Below, piece after piece: positions 41,129-56,043 of a stretch of 64,000 nt of DNA (positions within the stretch are counted from its first letter, which is position 1; the number at the start of each line of letters is the position of its first letter). The position numbers were made by a program, and so were the translations under genes. The DNA is taken from contig NC_067286.1 in NCBI RefSeq assembly GCF_020740795.1, positions 30,652,003 to 30,716,002 on the forward strand, written 5' to 3'. The notes beneath the pieces are model-generated. The model did no database searches. It saw only the letters and a list, made by a program, of their open reading frames with translations, and was not told where the DNA came from. The DNA is from Apus apus. Its lineage: Eukaryota; Chordata; Aves; Apodiformes; Apodidae.

Positions 41129-44100
41129 AGGGTCAGTCTTTTCATTTTGAATGACATCTCTCTTTAGTTTACTATGATCTTGGTAAAGAACCTGACAAGA
41201 GGTAGGTTGTGAGTGAGCTGAGACTACTGCCAAACACCCTAACTAGGGCTGCCTTGTTTTTCTGGGATGCACTGTCTCCACCCTCATCTCTGAGTCTCAT
41301 ATTGAAAGTGGTTTGGATAACAGAGCAGCTTTTCACCTCGTGTCACCAGTAATAGGAGAGGAGCCCAAATACATAGTACATACATGCCATGTAGTCTTCA
41401 TAAACTGTTGAATTTGGGTATCCTTTCTGATTCTCTGCTCTTTGTCAGGGAGCTCTTGGGCTTCATGCCAAACGCTGCTTTGGAGTCCCTTTCTCACTAA
41501 AGTTGAGTTACAGGTTCTTTTAGCCAGGACACTTACCATCATCCCTTAGAAAACTAGATTATTTCAAGTTTTTTTATGCCTTCCAGATCTGTGGAGTCGA
41601 TTAAGCTCTGCAGCCTGAAGAGCCTGGGCTGGCAGTTTGTGCCAGTTTTGCAGCATCCATACAGAGCAGTGGGCAAATACATTAAGTTGTTTCAATTATT
41701 CAGTCTGTTTACTTAGTTCTGTATTTAGAAAGCCTGGATAAATGAAGCTGTAACATCCTCTTCCTCCCATCTCCTTCATCAGCAAAGTAAACACCCAGAG
41801 AGGAGTCACAGGAAAAGCGACACCTGTGAATCCTCCCAGGAAGCTGGAGGAAGCAGCCCTTAGGGCAGCAATACGAGGCCTCTGGGTAGTCCCACGCATC
41901 TCTGAACCTCACTGCAGAAGGGGTTTCAGCCAAATCAGTGCCTGCTTTGCTGGCTTTGTGGACCTGCCCTCCCTGCCCTATGAGAGCAGAAGCACAAGAC
42001 AGATCTTTAGCGCAGCAGTTGCATTTACATCTGTCTGCAGAGCAATGTGAATCTACTGGAGAGAGGATGCTTCCCTATCCTGCTTCCAGTTCAGAGAAGT
42101 CCTGCAGGCTTCTCCCATGCTCTCAGACAAGCCATGGCTGGAACAAGATCCACCTGTCCTGATTCGTGTTACAGTGTCAGGCCTTTGCTGTCTTCCTTCC
42201 CCCAGCTTTTTCCTGGGACCAAGTGGGTAACACATCACCATGAAATCAGTACTGGCTGTGGAGGAACCGTCTGAGAGAGTTTGGCTGGGCAGTGAGATGT
42301 AAAGTGCAGGTCTGCCATCAAGAACATAAGGCTGTTTGTAAAGGTTTTCATCCTGGTGTCCTGAGCTGGACAGCTGGGAGTTCAGCCTCCATGAATTGAT
42401 TAGTCTTCCTGTCAATGGCTGGAAGCTACCACTTTTCAGTCCATAAATAGTTGCATTTTTGTGCTCAATAAAATGTTTTCTTCCAGTATATCTTCAAATG
42501 CTAATAAAGCACTTGGGAAGCTCAGCATATAAAGTGCAGAGACAAGCTCTGTTTAATTTTTGTTATGAAAGAACTTGAAACAAGTTGACATTTATGAGCT
42601 GATTTCATGGGAGAGAGAAGAGCATAAGGGAAAGTCCTGCTAGTCTGAGCTTCACAATAAGCTCTAAAAGACTAGACTTCTAGCCAGCTTGCACAGTTTT
42701 TTTGCATGATTTTTGCATGTCTGAAAACTTCCTGTAAGTGCCTTGTTATTAGTGCTTCCTGGGAACTCTGGGATAAAGAGAGCTTGTACTTACTGATCTG
42801 AAATACCAACTAACTCATTGATTTAATGGTCAATAGCTTGCAAATGCCAAAAGCAGATTCTTCCTGAAATGGTGCAGCTTTCTAGTAGAAATGGAGCTAA
42901 AGGCTCCAGAGGCACAAATGTAGGGAAGAACAAGTATTTACCCTGTGTTGGATGGGAAGTGCACTGGACTGAGCTTTCTGCCCTTACCACTTTAGCCTTT
43001 TAGCTAATAAAAGGAGTTGTTCTGACTGCAAAGCAGTAATATTGTGCCAGTGGAAAACCAGTGTGGAAGGACTCTGGCTTTGTTTGTTTGTTTTTGTTTT
43101 TGTTATGGTTTTTTTTGTCCTGTCTTCCAGAAGATAATTAAACATTGTGCAAGACACTGAGAACTGTATTCCACTGAACAAAAATGAAACCTCCTACACT
43201 GAATTTATTTGTGCCTCTTGCAAGTGATGTGCTGATTCGTTGCCATGGTCCAAAAGGATGAATTGGGTGTATTTTTCCTATGCAGTGGTTCCTAGCTGCT
43301 TTGGACAAAGAGAGGTGTTGGTGGTGAACTTCATGTTCCTAGTGGGATCCAGCCTGGAGTATGCAGCTACAGCTGCGAGTGGGACTTTCACCACCATACT
43401 TGTGTTCTCATCCTGAGCCGCAGAGATGGGTTTTGAGAAGTGGCTAAGAAGCAGTGATTGAGCTCTGTGTTTCCAAGTTGCAGAAGCTGTGTCCTGGAGT
43501 GGGGAACTGCAAGTAAACTTAAGAGTTTTCCTTCTCACGCTCAATAATTCCTTACACAGCCACCAAATGGTTCTTTAGATGGATGCTGGTAACACAAAGT
43601 ACTGTGTAATGATAGCTCCTGTTTTCAGGTCGTGGGCTGTATTTTTGTCTTTCAGCCATGCTTGGAACTCAGCAACTGGAATTAAACCAGAACAGGACGT
43701 TACCACCAATGCCAGTGGTACTAAACTGCTTTTGTGAAGGTAGCAAAATAATGCTATGTGTGTCTGTAATGGTTACTTCTGAATATCCATTTAATTCCTT
43801 TGGCCATTTTAAGAGAATTGGCCAACTCCATTGGAAAGCAAAGCTTTTCATTGTACAGTGTTGGTCTCATTGACCATCCTACCTATAATTCTTTAGAGGT
43901 TAGCAGATGATAGTGTAACTTCTACACAAACCAAGGTTTTCAAACCACCCCTTTGTCCTGGAGAATGGGCTCAGAGAGTGAATGCTGAAAGTGTTTATTG
44001 ATGTCTGTCTTATTTTCAAAACTGTTAGGTGGCTTCCAGTGCAAAGCAACATGCAGTGGAAATATTTCAAATTTTAAGATTAAATTAGAGGGTATAGCAA

Positions 44101-47100
44101 ATATCTTAATTCATGTTCAAACAAAAGGGACTTTGAGTGCCTCCCTGGACTCCTTATGAGGTTTGTATAAAGGACCTCCAATCCCAAGAGTTCCTCTGCA
44201 GGGAGAGGACACTAATTTGTGAGTGTTATTAGGTGTCCTAGCAGACATCCAAGTACACCAAGGAGTAAGCAAAGAGGTGCAGTATACAGAGGTGTAGGTG
44301 GTAGAGTTGCACTTCCTCCACGGCAGCTAAAAGCCACTAATATATATGTGTATAAAGCTTGTATCACTTGCAGCCTATGGGCACAGAAACTATTCAGTGG
44401 GCCAGGAGACAGTGTTTTGACTTATCTGATCATAATTGTACTTCATGAAGGGCCTTTTCAACACCCAGCTTTCTTCACTAGGGTTGTTGGTGTGATCTGT
44501 CTTGTCCAGCCATGGTGTTTCTTGTGCCAAGGTGTTGACAGGATCCAGGATTACTTTGTAGTTGCTTCCTAATTATCTGAGCACCTCCTTGTCAGCTAAT
44601 ACCACACCCCTGGGCAGGAAAAAAGCTGCGACTAAGCCTGTGTTTCGAGTCTGTGTTGAGTGTGGAGAGGGTCACAAGCAGCCACCCACAAGAGCCCAGC
44701 AATTCTTTCAAGTGCTTTAAGGTATGAAAGGAGGATTTGGAGAAAGCGGTGCCACAGAAGCTGTCAGAGAGCAATACCACTGGAAAGGGGAAAATCACAT
44801 GAGACCCCTGGGGGTTAATGCTGGCCACAAATTACTGCTGAGTGCAGGGAAACTTGGACTGGATATTTGAAATTTATTTCATGGCCTGCCCAGCCTTTCT
44901 GTCCAAAACTTTCTGATTAATAAGCTAATGATGGCCTAGCCTGTCTGTTCAAGAAGCAAGAGAGAGGTATTTGTGGTGACTGTGGGTTAGCATCGTCCTT
45001 ACTTGATACAGTATATTCATCTCCCGGACTACCAAGGGGGGAAAGGATCCCATTTTGGGGCCGCTGGATCTGCTTTACTAGTTCTATGGCTTTAAAAAGC
45101 TGTGTGCAGCAGTTTTCTGACTGCTCTTAATAAACTTTTAGTCGTTATTAGCTGAGTGCCTCAGTTGTTGTTCCAGATAATTTCATCAAGTAAAATTCCT
45201 TGCAGTGTGGAATCAGCTGTGTAGTTTGTTGCAAGAATTAGCAGGTCTGTCTCGGCAGCCCTACAGTGCATGGGAAGCCCTACATGCCATAGGAAGCAGG
45301 CGCCAGGGAGAGTTTGTGGCCAGGCAGGGAAGGCAGCTTGGCTGTGCAGCCAGCAGCCCAGGTGCACTCCTCTGCACACTCCACTGGCAAAAGAGCAGCA
45401 CTTGCAGCTGGTTAAATTGGTTTTGTTTTCCAGCTGTGCTTGATGTATTGTTTGAATATCCTGCTGTGTTGTTTTTTTTTTCTCGTGACTGGAAAGGGGG
45501 CTGTCCTGTTATTTCCCTTACAACACTAGAAGAAAGCCTGGGCTAGCACCCATAGCTTCCAGCCTGTTCAAAACCTCACTTTTCATAACACATGCAGACA
45601 GTGTAAAACTGTGCTACTAGGCTGAGACTTGTGTACTAGCAGCTCCACCCTGTCTTACAGGAGCCAAACCTTTGTGGACACATCTCAACAGCGGAGCTTT
45701 GTTGAAATACTTGCTTAAAATTCATCCCCAGCATATAACACAAGGAAGGAGGGTGCCTTGGTGGCTGCAAACACTGCTTCCCTTTGAGCACGGTGGTGGT
45801 GTTCTGGTGAGGCAGTGTTCCAGTGAATTCTTTCTTTGGTTGCTTAAGCCAGACCTTTCTCCTGTGAGAAGGGAGGCAAGCAGCACTGCTCTGGCTCAGT
45901 TACAGCTTCTCCAGGGCTGTTACACAAATATGGCAGTCTCTTGGCTGTGTCAGAAAGTTTACACTCAACCATAGAAAGCAGGGCTGCATGGAAGAGTGAT
46001 TTAGCAAGCAGAGAAGTACAGAGCATCTGGAAAGGTCAGATAAAGCTGGAATGTCACTGTTGCAGCCACAAAGAGATAAAACTGCCCATTTAGTTTTTTT
46101 CATATCTGTCATTTATGTGGCTGTGGTAGCTTCGACATTTACATTGCTAAAATTGTTCGGTGGCTAAAGTACCTTACGACTGTTGTGGTTTTGGTTTTTT
46201 TTTGCAGCAAAGAGCTCTCTAGATCTGCTCAGAGGTATCACGGCACTGCTGCTTTCCAAGGTGAAGCATTCTTTAAGCTTGAAAATGTTGACTTACTGTC
46301 CTGCTTCCCCAGGTTTCAGGAACATGGCCTGAGCCACTTTGGCACCAGAAAGGTACTACATTTGGAAAGGACAGTGTGAAGAGGAAAGGTTATTGGCTTT
46401 CAGGAGCAAAAAGCAAAACTTTGGGAAGTGTAAAGTGTACCAGAGAGAGCGTGTGTGCATGCACATGTAACAGGGAAAACCAAAGGTAGGTTTGCAGTTG
46501 GCAGGACTGGGAGATATCTGGAAGGCACTAGCTGAAGATAGTATCTCATTAGAGCTTTGGGTGCAGAACCTGCAGCCATCACCTGACAGTTGATTTTAGT
46601 TAACTAATGCCTGAGCAAGGGTTAATACAGTGAACTCTGAAGAAGCAGGGACTTTTCATGTTGTGTCAGAAAAAGAGTGCACGTGCCTGTTAAAACAGAT
46701 GTGTACATAGGCTTTTAGAGGTTACCCCAACAGTAAACTTGCCTCATGTGCTGAGGCAGCAGAACAGTTTCTCATATTTGTTTGCTTTTAATAATACTTT
46801 TATTCTTTTTATTATCTCACAGATTATATTGTGGTAGAATATGAAGGTCCTATTGTTCATACAGCACCCAGCACACAAATAGCAGGAGTTGATCTTGGTG
46901 TCAGGGGTTTTGCTGATGAAGCTAGAGTGTAAAAAAAGGAAGCTACGAATCATAGCTAGGTAGGAGCAGGGGACACAGAGCAATGATAAGAAATGCACAC
47001 ATATATGCAAACACGTGCTCCTTCATTGGGCATGCTCCATTGTGAGCACTGAACAAGAGGCAGACCTGCAGAGGGGTCCTGGCAATCTGTTATGTCCAAA

Positions 47101-50100
47101 AATGAAATTAAGAGTTCAATACATTGAAAGATCCAAGGGCCAAGAAACACGGTTCTGTTAGCACCTTTAATGCTGTTGCCATAGGAAATTTATGGTGTGA
47201 GATTTGAATGAAGAAAAGCCTGTTGATGGTATGTTTTTGTGCTGTTTTGTGACAGTAAGCAGTTTTCCAGCTCTGTGAAATTTCCATAAGCCTCAAGATT
47301 AACAGACTATTTGTTTCCTTGTCTTTGGGACAGGGAGTTAAAGGTAAGCAGGAGAATAATCTCCAGGTTTCTGCATCTGCAGGCAGCAAGGAAGCACATC
47401 TGCTGCCTCAGAGCAGTGGTTTGAGCTCACAACTGAGGAGACATGGTGCTTCCCATCTGGCAGTGCATTTCTGCCCTCCAAACTGGGATGCACTTCACCT
47501 CCCCCCAGCAAACACATGGGGGTTTTTTTGTTTGGATGCTCCTGGAGTCCAGGCCTATGCCAGAAAGATGGCTGGCTACTCTCAGCCTTCCACTTTTGAA
47601 AGCTTGTTTGCTGGTGACAGGCAGCATAGCAAAGCTAAGTGGCCATGCTGAGATGATTACCACCATGAGCTGTGATCCAGGGTGTGGAGAGGACCAGCTG
47701 CACTGCCCAGAAGGTGGAGGGGCTGAGTGGTGGTTTCAGTAGATTTCCTAGAGTAACAAAAAGGTTTCTGTGAAGTTGTGTGAAACCAAGTCAATAAAAA
47801 TGGTTCTAAACAAGACTGCCAGTGGACAGCAAATATTTCAGCTCTGCCACCTTCTCTTGCTCCCACTGACTTTTCTGCCTCTTTCTCCAGCCTTCTCTTA
47901 TCTTGTCAAATCTCCTTAAGTTTACTACTTCAAAGTAAGAAGGTACGTTACTCCACAGTATATGCAGCAACTGCAACAGAAAGCTGTTTTCTGATTATTA
48001 TGTTTTGGTGGATGTTTCTCTGGGTTGGTCTGTGAAGAATGTAGTTTCTTAATCACATTGCAGTTATTAATAGCCTTCATAATCCTGCTTTCTTGTAAAA
48101 TGGCCTATTGCACCCACACTGGGCTGCTGGTTGTTGCTGTTAACATACATTGTTGTGCTGCAGCTGGTATTATTCTTACAGGAGTTCATATTGGACCTGA
48201 AGATGCCATGAGAAAATGTTTGCACATCTGGGAGTTGTCTAATGGGAACTGTGTGTGCTCTGTCTGTTAACCCTCCATTGTCCATGTCCTTGAGGAGCTG
48301 AGGTGTTAGCTCTGCCACTGATGGTTAATGGCAATGTTTTGCAGAGTCATCTCACTTCAGCACATCTGAGGCCATTATGTGGTGGAGAAAGTCTCCAGCA
48401 GAGTTGGAAAGCTGGCTCTGGGACTTAGTTTTCCACTAAGCCCTAGGTGCCTTTCTCAGCAATAAAAACACTCTCACTGATCTTGTTATCCTGCCAGGAT
48501 TTATAATAATGTGAAGTTTAGAAGATTTGTGATTTGATTTTAATTTCATCGGTGTTTCTTAGAAATGTAGAGCTGGTCACCCTCTTCCATCTGAAAACAT
48601 GCAAAGAAGTGCCTAGTTGAGCTATAGAAGGATTATCCATGATTTAAAGCAGAACATTCTAATCTACTTTGGGCTAATGGAAAACTTGAAATGGCTTCAG
48701 AAAAGTCATACAAGAAATAAAAGTGCAGCCTGGTGGCCTGTGAATTAGATCTCAGGCTTCCTCCTCAATTCAACACATTTTGTAGTGTGACCAGTTAATA
48801 GCTCTAGGTCTCTCTTGCTTTTTCTACTTTCAAAATATGAGAAGGAGGTTCATGGGTATCCACAACCTTCCTGACATAACTTGCTGTCATACTTGGATAT
48901 GTGATGATGATGTAGCTTTTGAAAATATCTCTGTTCTCGTTTGTCCTTCTGGAAGAGTGAAGGAGCTGGCTGCCAAAGGGAGCCAAATAAATGAACCTCT
49001 TCTCACCATAATACAGTGTGGGCAGTGGATGAAGACAGTACCACCACAAGGATGTTCTTCAGAATACTAGGCCCATTTAAAGTAAAACTGCTTTTATTTG
49101 GAGAAGGAAAAAAACCCAAACAAACAAAGAAAATCCCACAAAACAACACATCACTTTTATTTCTCGAGGGAACAGCAATATAAAGCAATAAAAGGTGCTT
49201 AATACTTACTCTTTGTTTAAAGCTTCCAAATCTGGAAGGAAACCAAGCCATCTTGGAAAAAGAGATTCCAGACTTTCACAATACGTGCATCCGTCCAAAG
49301 AGCCATTGCCATGAAAGTATTTACAGCTGCACTGTTATCCTGCTCCATCCCACAGCCCCGGCAGAGAGCAAGGCCAGAGCACGGCAGTGGGAAGCTCAGC
49401 AGCTGTTGAGCAATGCTTTTTCCAAGAAAATATTCTGCTGTGCTCTTTGTAGTAGTGTAAGCACAAATGTGAGCAGGTTAGTAGAGGGAGCCCAGCTTTC
49501 AGACAAATAAGAACAAGCCTTGATGCTCTTTGCCATTTGGAGTAATCTTTCTTTTGAAATCCTGTGCACGGTGTAAGCAGTGGTGGAACATTTCTAAATT
49601 TTTGGCATGCCATGCTTCAGTATCAGCTGAGTCCTTGCTGCTGCGGTTTCACAGCAGCCTAAGATGGCATGACTGCTGTGGTCCACTCCACCCTCCCTCC
49701 TACTTGGCTCATGTAGGCCAAATTTTCTCTTGCAGAGGCTTGTTAGACTCTGCCGAACTGCCTCCATGCACTAACTGAGCAGAAGATTTGCCTTACCAAA
49801 GAAAGTAAACAATTCTTTGCTGGGTCAGTGAGTTGGATTGGCTTCGGGAGGACATCTGGGAGAGGGAGGGAAGACAGATCTCCTTTCGTTGTGGTAGCAC
49901 TGAGCTTTTGGAGCCACTCGTTTTTTGAGTAACATCACCCTTCTATTTAGAGAGTGATTGAGGGGTTATCAGTTTGTACAAAGGAAAGGATTTACTTAGT
50001 GTCTTATTCAAACACTGTGAAACCCATTCATTAGCACTAGGACAAACTTGTCTGCCTTAAAAGAACTGGTTGCTCCCATTTACTCTTCAAACAGCACTTT

Positions 50101-51405
50101 TGTGGCTTCTGCATCTCCAGGTTGGGCTCTTTAATTCACCTGCCATGATAAGATATCTGAGGTGGTTTTTCTTTGTTTCTTGTGTTTTAACCATCAAATG
50201 GTAGCACTTACTTTTTTCTTTCAGACCTGTTCACATGGCACTCTTTTGAGATAATCCCTACTATCACATCTCTTGGGTGAGATGGTCTCTCCCCTGCCAG
50301 CACCCCACATGCCCATTGTTCAGAACATGGACTGACAGACTGCAACCACAGAAAATGTGTCTTGTCATCAGTTGTGGTGAAGTTCATTTCTCTCATATAA
50401 GAGATCCATCCTCTTATCCTGACCACTCGAGGTCAGAAGGCATTTCCAAAATTAGTTTTGTTCAGCCTGAGTGCCACTGTCTGTGTTGTAGCTTGGGCCT
50501 CCGTCCCTCCTGCAGTTCCATCTCCTACTATTACTCCAGCGGTGGTGTGTAGCATCGCTAACTACAGAGTGGCTGTGATTCCTATCATTGGGGTGGCTGC
50601 AATGATCCTGCTGCCAGAGGCTCTCAAATAGTGGAAGTCTGGGACTGTGCTAGACAGTGCTGTGGCGAAGTAATGCTTACTTTTATCCTTTCTAGGACAT
50701 GCACTTCTGCTGAGATGGGCAATAGCATCATCATTGAGAAAGCATTTACTCCTCCACGTGAGGGAGAAGGCAAGGTGGGACAGTCATGCAGGAGAGGGAA
50801 GTCTGCTTAGCAGCAAGTTGGTGAGAATGGAGGCAGCAGGACATACACTACTAGGTTGTGGTTGTATGTGGCTGAGGAGCTTGGCATGCTGTCCCTCAGC
50901 GTTAGCCTAAGGGCTGCAGTGTTTGCTGGGAGTGAAGCGGACCAGAGCAGTTGGCTGTAGAAGAAGAGTCCTTTTTTTCTAAGCACCTGTCTAGAGGTGA
51001 GAAATCTGGAATGCTGTTTTCCATTCTCCTTTGTATTATGTTAAGATGCATCATCTAACACTCAAGTCCCTAGCAATCTGAGCACTTAGCATGCCTTAAA
51101 ATCAGTTTCAAGGTATTCTAAATCAAAGACAAAATGTAGGGGACTCTCCAGACAATCAGACATCCTGAGGCAGTGAACTGACTGTTTCTCTGAGACTCCC
51201 TCTGTCATGGGAACACCCTACAACTTCTTTTGGACATTTAGGTGCTGACGCTTGTGTGTTGGACAGTGAGTGGAATGATAACCTAACAAGCATTTGAATC
51301 TGTGTCATGGTATCTAGCAGTATTGCCTTGGTTCTGAGCTGTTTGGCTTCTGGGAAGATTACTGACTGTTTTTTTTGTTTGTTTGTTTTTCTTCCTGTGT
51401 TTTAG

Positions 51406-51520
51406 ACGTTTACAGCATGGTGTAATTCTCACCTCCGCAAGGCTGGAACACAGATTGAAAACATAGAGGAAGATTTCAGGGATGGTCTTAAACTCATGTT
51501 GCTTCTGGAAGTCATTTCAG
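51406..51520 (+). CDS. ACTN1: ACTN1 coding exon 2 (residues 36-73 and first base of 74)
   Basis: This exon encodes the first part of the CH1 domain, from [14 protein letters not shown] to LLLEVIS. The stretch around TFTAW and the following helix form the first actin-contacting element (ABS1) of the tandem-CH actin-binding domain. R46, mutated in human ACTN1 macrothrombocytopenia, is intact. E56 in the IEEDF motif is the ACTN1 form; ACTN4 has IDEDF. The acceptor is a long pyrimidine tract containing TTTG repeats (51369-51405, ending tttag). The donor is CAG|gtgaga, ending in phase 1 and splitting codon 74 (Gly). The length of 115 bp matches the conserved alpha-actinin exon. Confidence 0.98.
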
Positions 51521-54500
51521 GTGAGAGAGGTTCTGTACGGTGCTCTCAAGTGTCCTGAGCATCTTCATTCTGAAATCTGTCCTCCTCCTTTCTTGCAGAA
51601 TAGGGACAGCAAGAGCTGTAATGCTGCAGATTTTGCTGGAATAAAAGAACAGCTGCTTTCTGATTCAGAACAAATTTCTTCCTAACAAATATCTTGTCTC
51701 CAGCAGTGACCATTAATGTGCTTTTGGAATGTACTCCAAGCCTCATGGCCTGTGCGGGCTGCCCGTTGCATTCCTGCTTCTGCCTCTCAGCTTTCCTCTG
51801 CCCATCAGGAATGCACAGCCTCCTGTGAAGGCTCAGGCAACGGCTCTTACTAGTTGGCAGGGCTGACAAAACAGCTCTGGGAAGAGTGTGGGAATGCTGC
51901 ACTGGCAGATCATACCAAAGCCACATGACAGTGGGAATAGGACAGAAGTTATTGGACGAGGGAAGTCAAACCAGTAAATCTTCTGTGTCATTCAGTTTCA
52001 GCTGTGACTGAAGTTTTTCCATTCTCATTCCAATGTGAGCTCAGTACTCAAGCCTTTAGGGGGAAAAAAAATTCCTAAAGAACAGCAAAATCCCAGAAAA
52101 CCCAGTCCGAAATAAAAACAGTGCCATGAACAAGTTGTGTCAGATTTGTTTTCACTCCCTTTCACAAATGTCTTGCCACTTGACATATATCTCCCAGGGA
52201 TTATTTCATATCAGCAGTAATCCCTACTGATGTGCTGATAAATACCTTAGTAAAGTATTGTGGGAAGCATCGAGGGGAATTAGACTATGTGTGAAACTGG
52301 GGTTGTATGCTCACACACTTTCTTTTGGTGGCTTTTGAGCCAGTAATAGCAACCCAGTGACTTGCACTCCCAACCTTTGTGGTACATTTTCCAATAAACT
52401 TGCCATGATAGAAGCACTCAGGCTGTGTTCCCTCTGTCCCCCCTTCACCCCCTTAGCCTTTGACAGCACCTACAAAGTTGCTGTCAGTAGTATGTTTTTC
52501 AGAATTTATGAAGATAGGTTAAAACCTCAGGGATTTTGCCTATGCTGGTGGCTTGGAGGGATCAGAGTTCAAAAAATTATCAGACCTTTGTAGCACTCAC
52601 ATTGCCAGTAAGAAACAAGGTAGCAGAGTCCTGTTCATTTATTTTCTGTATTTATGTCCCCTTGCAGAGGAGGGGCTGCAGTATAGAAGCTGGAGCAGGT
52701 GGGTCTTGGTGGCTTAGTTTCTAATTGCTGAACTCGAAAATAGAGGAGAGATTCATGAATAGGGGAGGATGGATGAGGTTTGGTGCTAAAGCAGGAGGTC
52801 TCTTATTCTCACAGTGTTTAGTTTCCTATCCTCATCTCTCACCCTTCGTCTCCTTTTGTCCCTTTGGGAGCCTGCTGGCACAGGGCATGTTGGACCCCCC
52901 TCAGTTTGGGAAGAAGGTATGGCTTCCAATTGCTGTCGTGGTATGGATGGCATTTCCCCATCTGCTGATGAGTGGCTCTGTGCTGCAGCCTGCTGCCCAG
53001 TGACCAGCTGGCAAAAGTGTGGGGAGCAGCTGTGAGATGCATCCCACCAGCGGCCATAGTCCTTCACACGCTAAGATCTGAGCATTATTTCTTTACAGCC
53101 AGAAGAAGCTAGAAGCACAGTTCTCCTGGGTACATTATGAGAAGAGGAGAAGTTTAGCAGAGTGTTTTTTTTCCCCATTTCATTTCCATCATTGGCGTCT
53201 CTATTTCCAGTTGTGAGCCCTGCTGCTTTTATGGAGCCTCCTTCCACTTGCTGGGCCTGCTAGTAGCCCCTTTGGCCTCTAGTTTGGGAAGCAGCAGTCC
53301 AGCTTGAGTGTGGGGGTAAGGAGTCTCCTGCTGTTCAGCAAGGGTGTGCCTGTGTGTTCTTTCCTTGGCCACTACTCACTTGCCAGAAGGCTGAGTCTCT
53401 TGATGGCTCTTAGCCCTCCAGTTTCAGCTTCTGGCCTTTTTTTTCATCTCTTGGCTCACTCCACACCTTTCTCTTCCTGTATTTTGAGGGACTGCAGAGC
53501 TGCTGCTGGGAATTTGGCATGGGCAGGGTTGCTCTGAGGCAGACTGATCTTTTCCTCTAACCCAGAGGTGATGGCCAGAGTAGCCTTCAGCCATGAGAGT
53601 GCTGGGAAAGGCATATTTTAAGACTAACACTGTAAGACTGAAAAAGGCTAAGCTTCTGTTTAGTACTTTTCAAATAAAGTTGTAAGGCTTCCCCCCTGCT
53701 CCCCCAAACAGAAGAAATGACTAATTAAGATTTTTCCTAGACAAAGTTGCTGTAAACTACTTCTATGCCAACACTTCCTTGCATTGTTTGGCCTTAAAGT
53801 ACAGCCTTGAGCTAGTACATAAGAATCAGAGCATGGAAGCAAGTAGACCATTTTCATTGTCTCAACCGGGACAAGAACTGAGAAATAAAGCAATGATGCA
53901 AACAGCTGAAAGCAGAACATATTTCTAGTAGGCTTTCCTTCTAACAGTTGACATCATTAATAATGTATAGCATGGAATCAGATTAAGCTTTTCTATAGAA
54001 ATCTAAATTTGTCATCAAGTCCAAGTCTGAAGGAAATAGCTATTGGGCTTTGGGACTTCTAAAACAGATACCCTTTTGTGTTGTTTGAGAGAGGGAGACT
54101 GCAGTTTTGCAATCACCATCAACTGCTTGGGGATCGCATTGCTGTTAGAGGGAACAATCCTGCTCTCCCTGCTGTTGGCAGCACACATCATGTGGCCACA
54201 AGGTGAATGGAATCGGCTTGCTGTTCCAGCTGAAACCTGATCTCTTCTCTTTATTTTTCTCTTTGCAAGGCTAGTTTACAGTCACATCAGCTGAAGAAAA
54301 AGTTTTGGCTTTTTTTTGCCGGGTCAACGCATTTGTTGATGTTTGGCAGCATAGGTCTGCTTAAGTCTGTTGTGAAATAACATGTAAAAATGTCATTGTG
54401 AATCTGTCACAAAAAATGCTTCCACCTTTATTTAGAACACCTAGTATTATCCAAATGGAAAAAGAAAGCAATGTACCATGGCATGTACTTGAGACTCCGT

Positions 54501-56043
54501 TAAAGCAAAAGAGATTTTTTTTAATCCTGGGATGGAGGCAGTACCATAAATACATCTTTTTTCTTGTCAGACATCAGTGTTTCATTTTGAGTGTGGATCT
54601 GGTTTTATCCTTAAGCTTGAAAGCTAATGAAACCAGCCTACAGTAATCACTGAAACACCTTTAAAGGATTTTCAGTTTCAGACTTTTTCTTTGCAGGGCA
54701 CAGCTATGGCGATGGTCTGGTTTTCTCCCTATTAGCTTTTCCTCACTCCTTTGTTAGGAAACAAGGCATCCAGTTTTAGTATGAAAAAGAGTTCTTTAGA
54801 AAGTACTTTTCTTTCTCATTCTTAAGCCTCAGCTCGCATTGACTTAAATATTCAGGTTCAAGATAGCAGGAGACTTTTGGAACTGTATAGGTCAGGTGAG
54901 TAATTACTTGCCTAGACCTGCCCATTTGATCTCTTTTTAATTATCTTATAACTCCTTTTTCAAAGTGCAAAATGTGCTTGCACCATTTTTTGGTGTTGTG
55001 TGTCACATACAGCTTGTTCCTGATTGTTCCATCTAATTATATTTCTCACAGAGGTTCCTTTCAAAAGTCTACATATGTCCAAGCTTTAATTTGCTTACTC
55101 TGCATGTTGTGTTAGTGTTAGCAAAAGTAAGCTGTGAGCACAGTTACAGGCAGCCTATGAAGAAGGGCATGACTGCACTTAATGCAACTTGTTCAAATAA
55201 ATAAGGTCCAGAAAGTGCTTTTCCATATCTTCCAGCTTTGTTCCAGTCGGGAGCTGGCATTTGTCTGAGACTCATTTCTATCAGAGATTTATTTACCTGC
55301 TCTTACTTCAGAGCTGGGCTGCTTCCCTCTCTCTGCCTTAATATAAGCATATAAAATGCATACCACTGTGTAAGAGACCACTGCATAGAGTTAGAAATAC
55401 ATCAAATGTGGTGGAAAGGAGTTGAGATGACAGTCCTTAAAGTTCCAAAGCCTCTTGCCAAAGAAGTGAATTTATTTTCTGATACAGGCAGTTGTGGCCA
55501 TTCAGTGCAGAGACTAGAGGAGTACGAGGTCTGTGTCCTGGCTGGGGAAAAGGCAAGATACAAGATCACTCTCATACTTGACTGGAGGGTTTTTCAAGGA
55601 GAGATTTGCTTTGTAAATCGGGTGTTGTAAATGCTGGAGGGGAGCTCATCACCTGCCTTTGTGGGGGAGAGAAGTTTGTGTCGTTTGCAGACATGGTTAT
55701 CTGTGCTAATGGAACAGAGGTTAGTTCCGTGGCCTAGCTCGCTGTGGTCTTGAAGGACCTTTTCACCTCTGATACAAACCTGCTGTAGAAGGGCTTGGTG
55801 CTGATGGTTCCTCTGTTATTATTTTGTCTGGGATGCAAAAAAAGCTACTTTTCTGTCTGATTGTTTCTGGGGTTACTTAACAGTGAGTGTGGCTTTCCTG
55901 CATTCACTGTCAAAAAAGGATGCAAGGAGATCTGCCCTTTGCCTGACGGAACAACAGAAGCCACCAGCATGGGGAAACACCAACCAGGGCAGAAAAGGTT
56001 CAGAATTGTTTTCTAATACTTTTTTTGTCTCTTTTCTTATTAG
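51521..56043 (+). other. ACTN1: ACTN1 intron 2 (4,523 bp)
   Basis: This is a phase-1 intron with donor gtgaga and acceptor ttctta-ttag. I see no repeat or second gene. The longest open frames (51546-51926 minus, 126 codons; 52786-53067 minus, 93 codons) are featureless. The minus-strand one begins just inside exon 2 territory and is a shadow. Confidence 0.9.

Noticed and set aside
51369..51403. TTTG microsatellite before exon 2
   Set aside because: It is the polypyrimidine tract of the exon 2 acceptor and is described there, not as an independent repeat.
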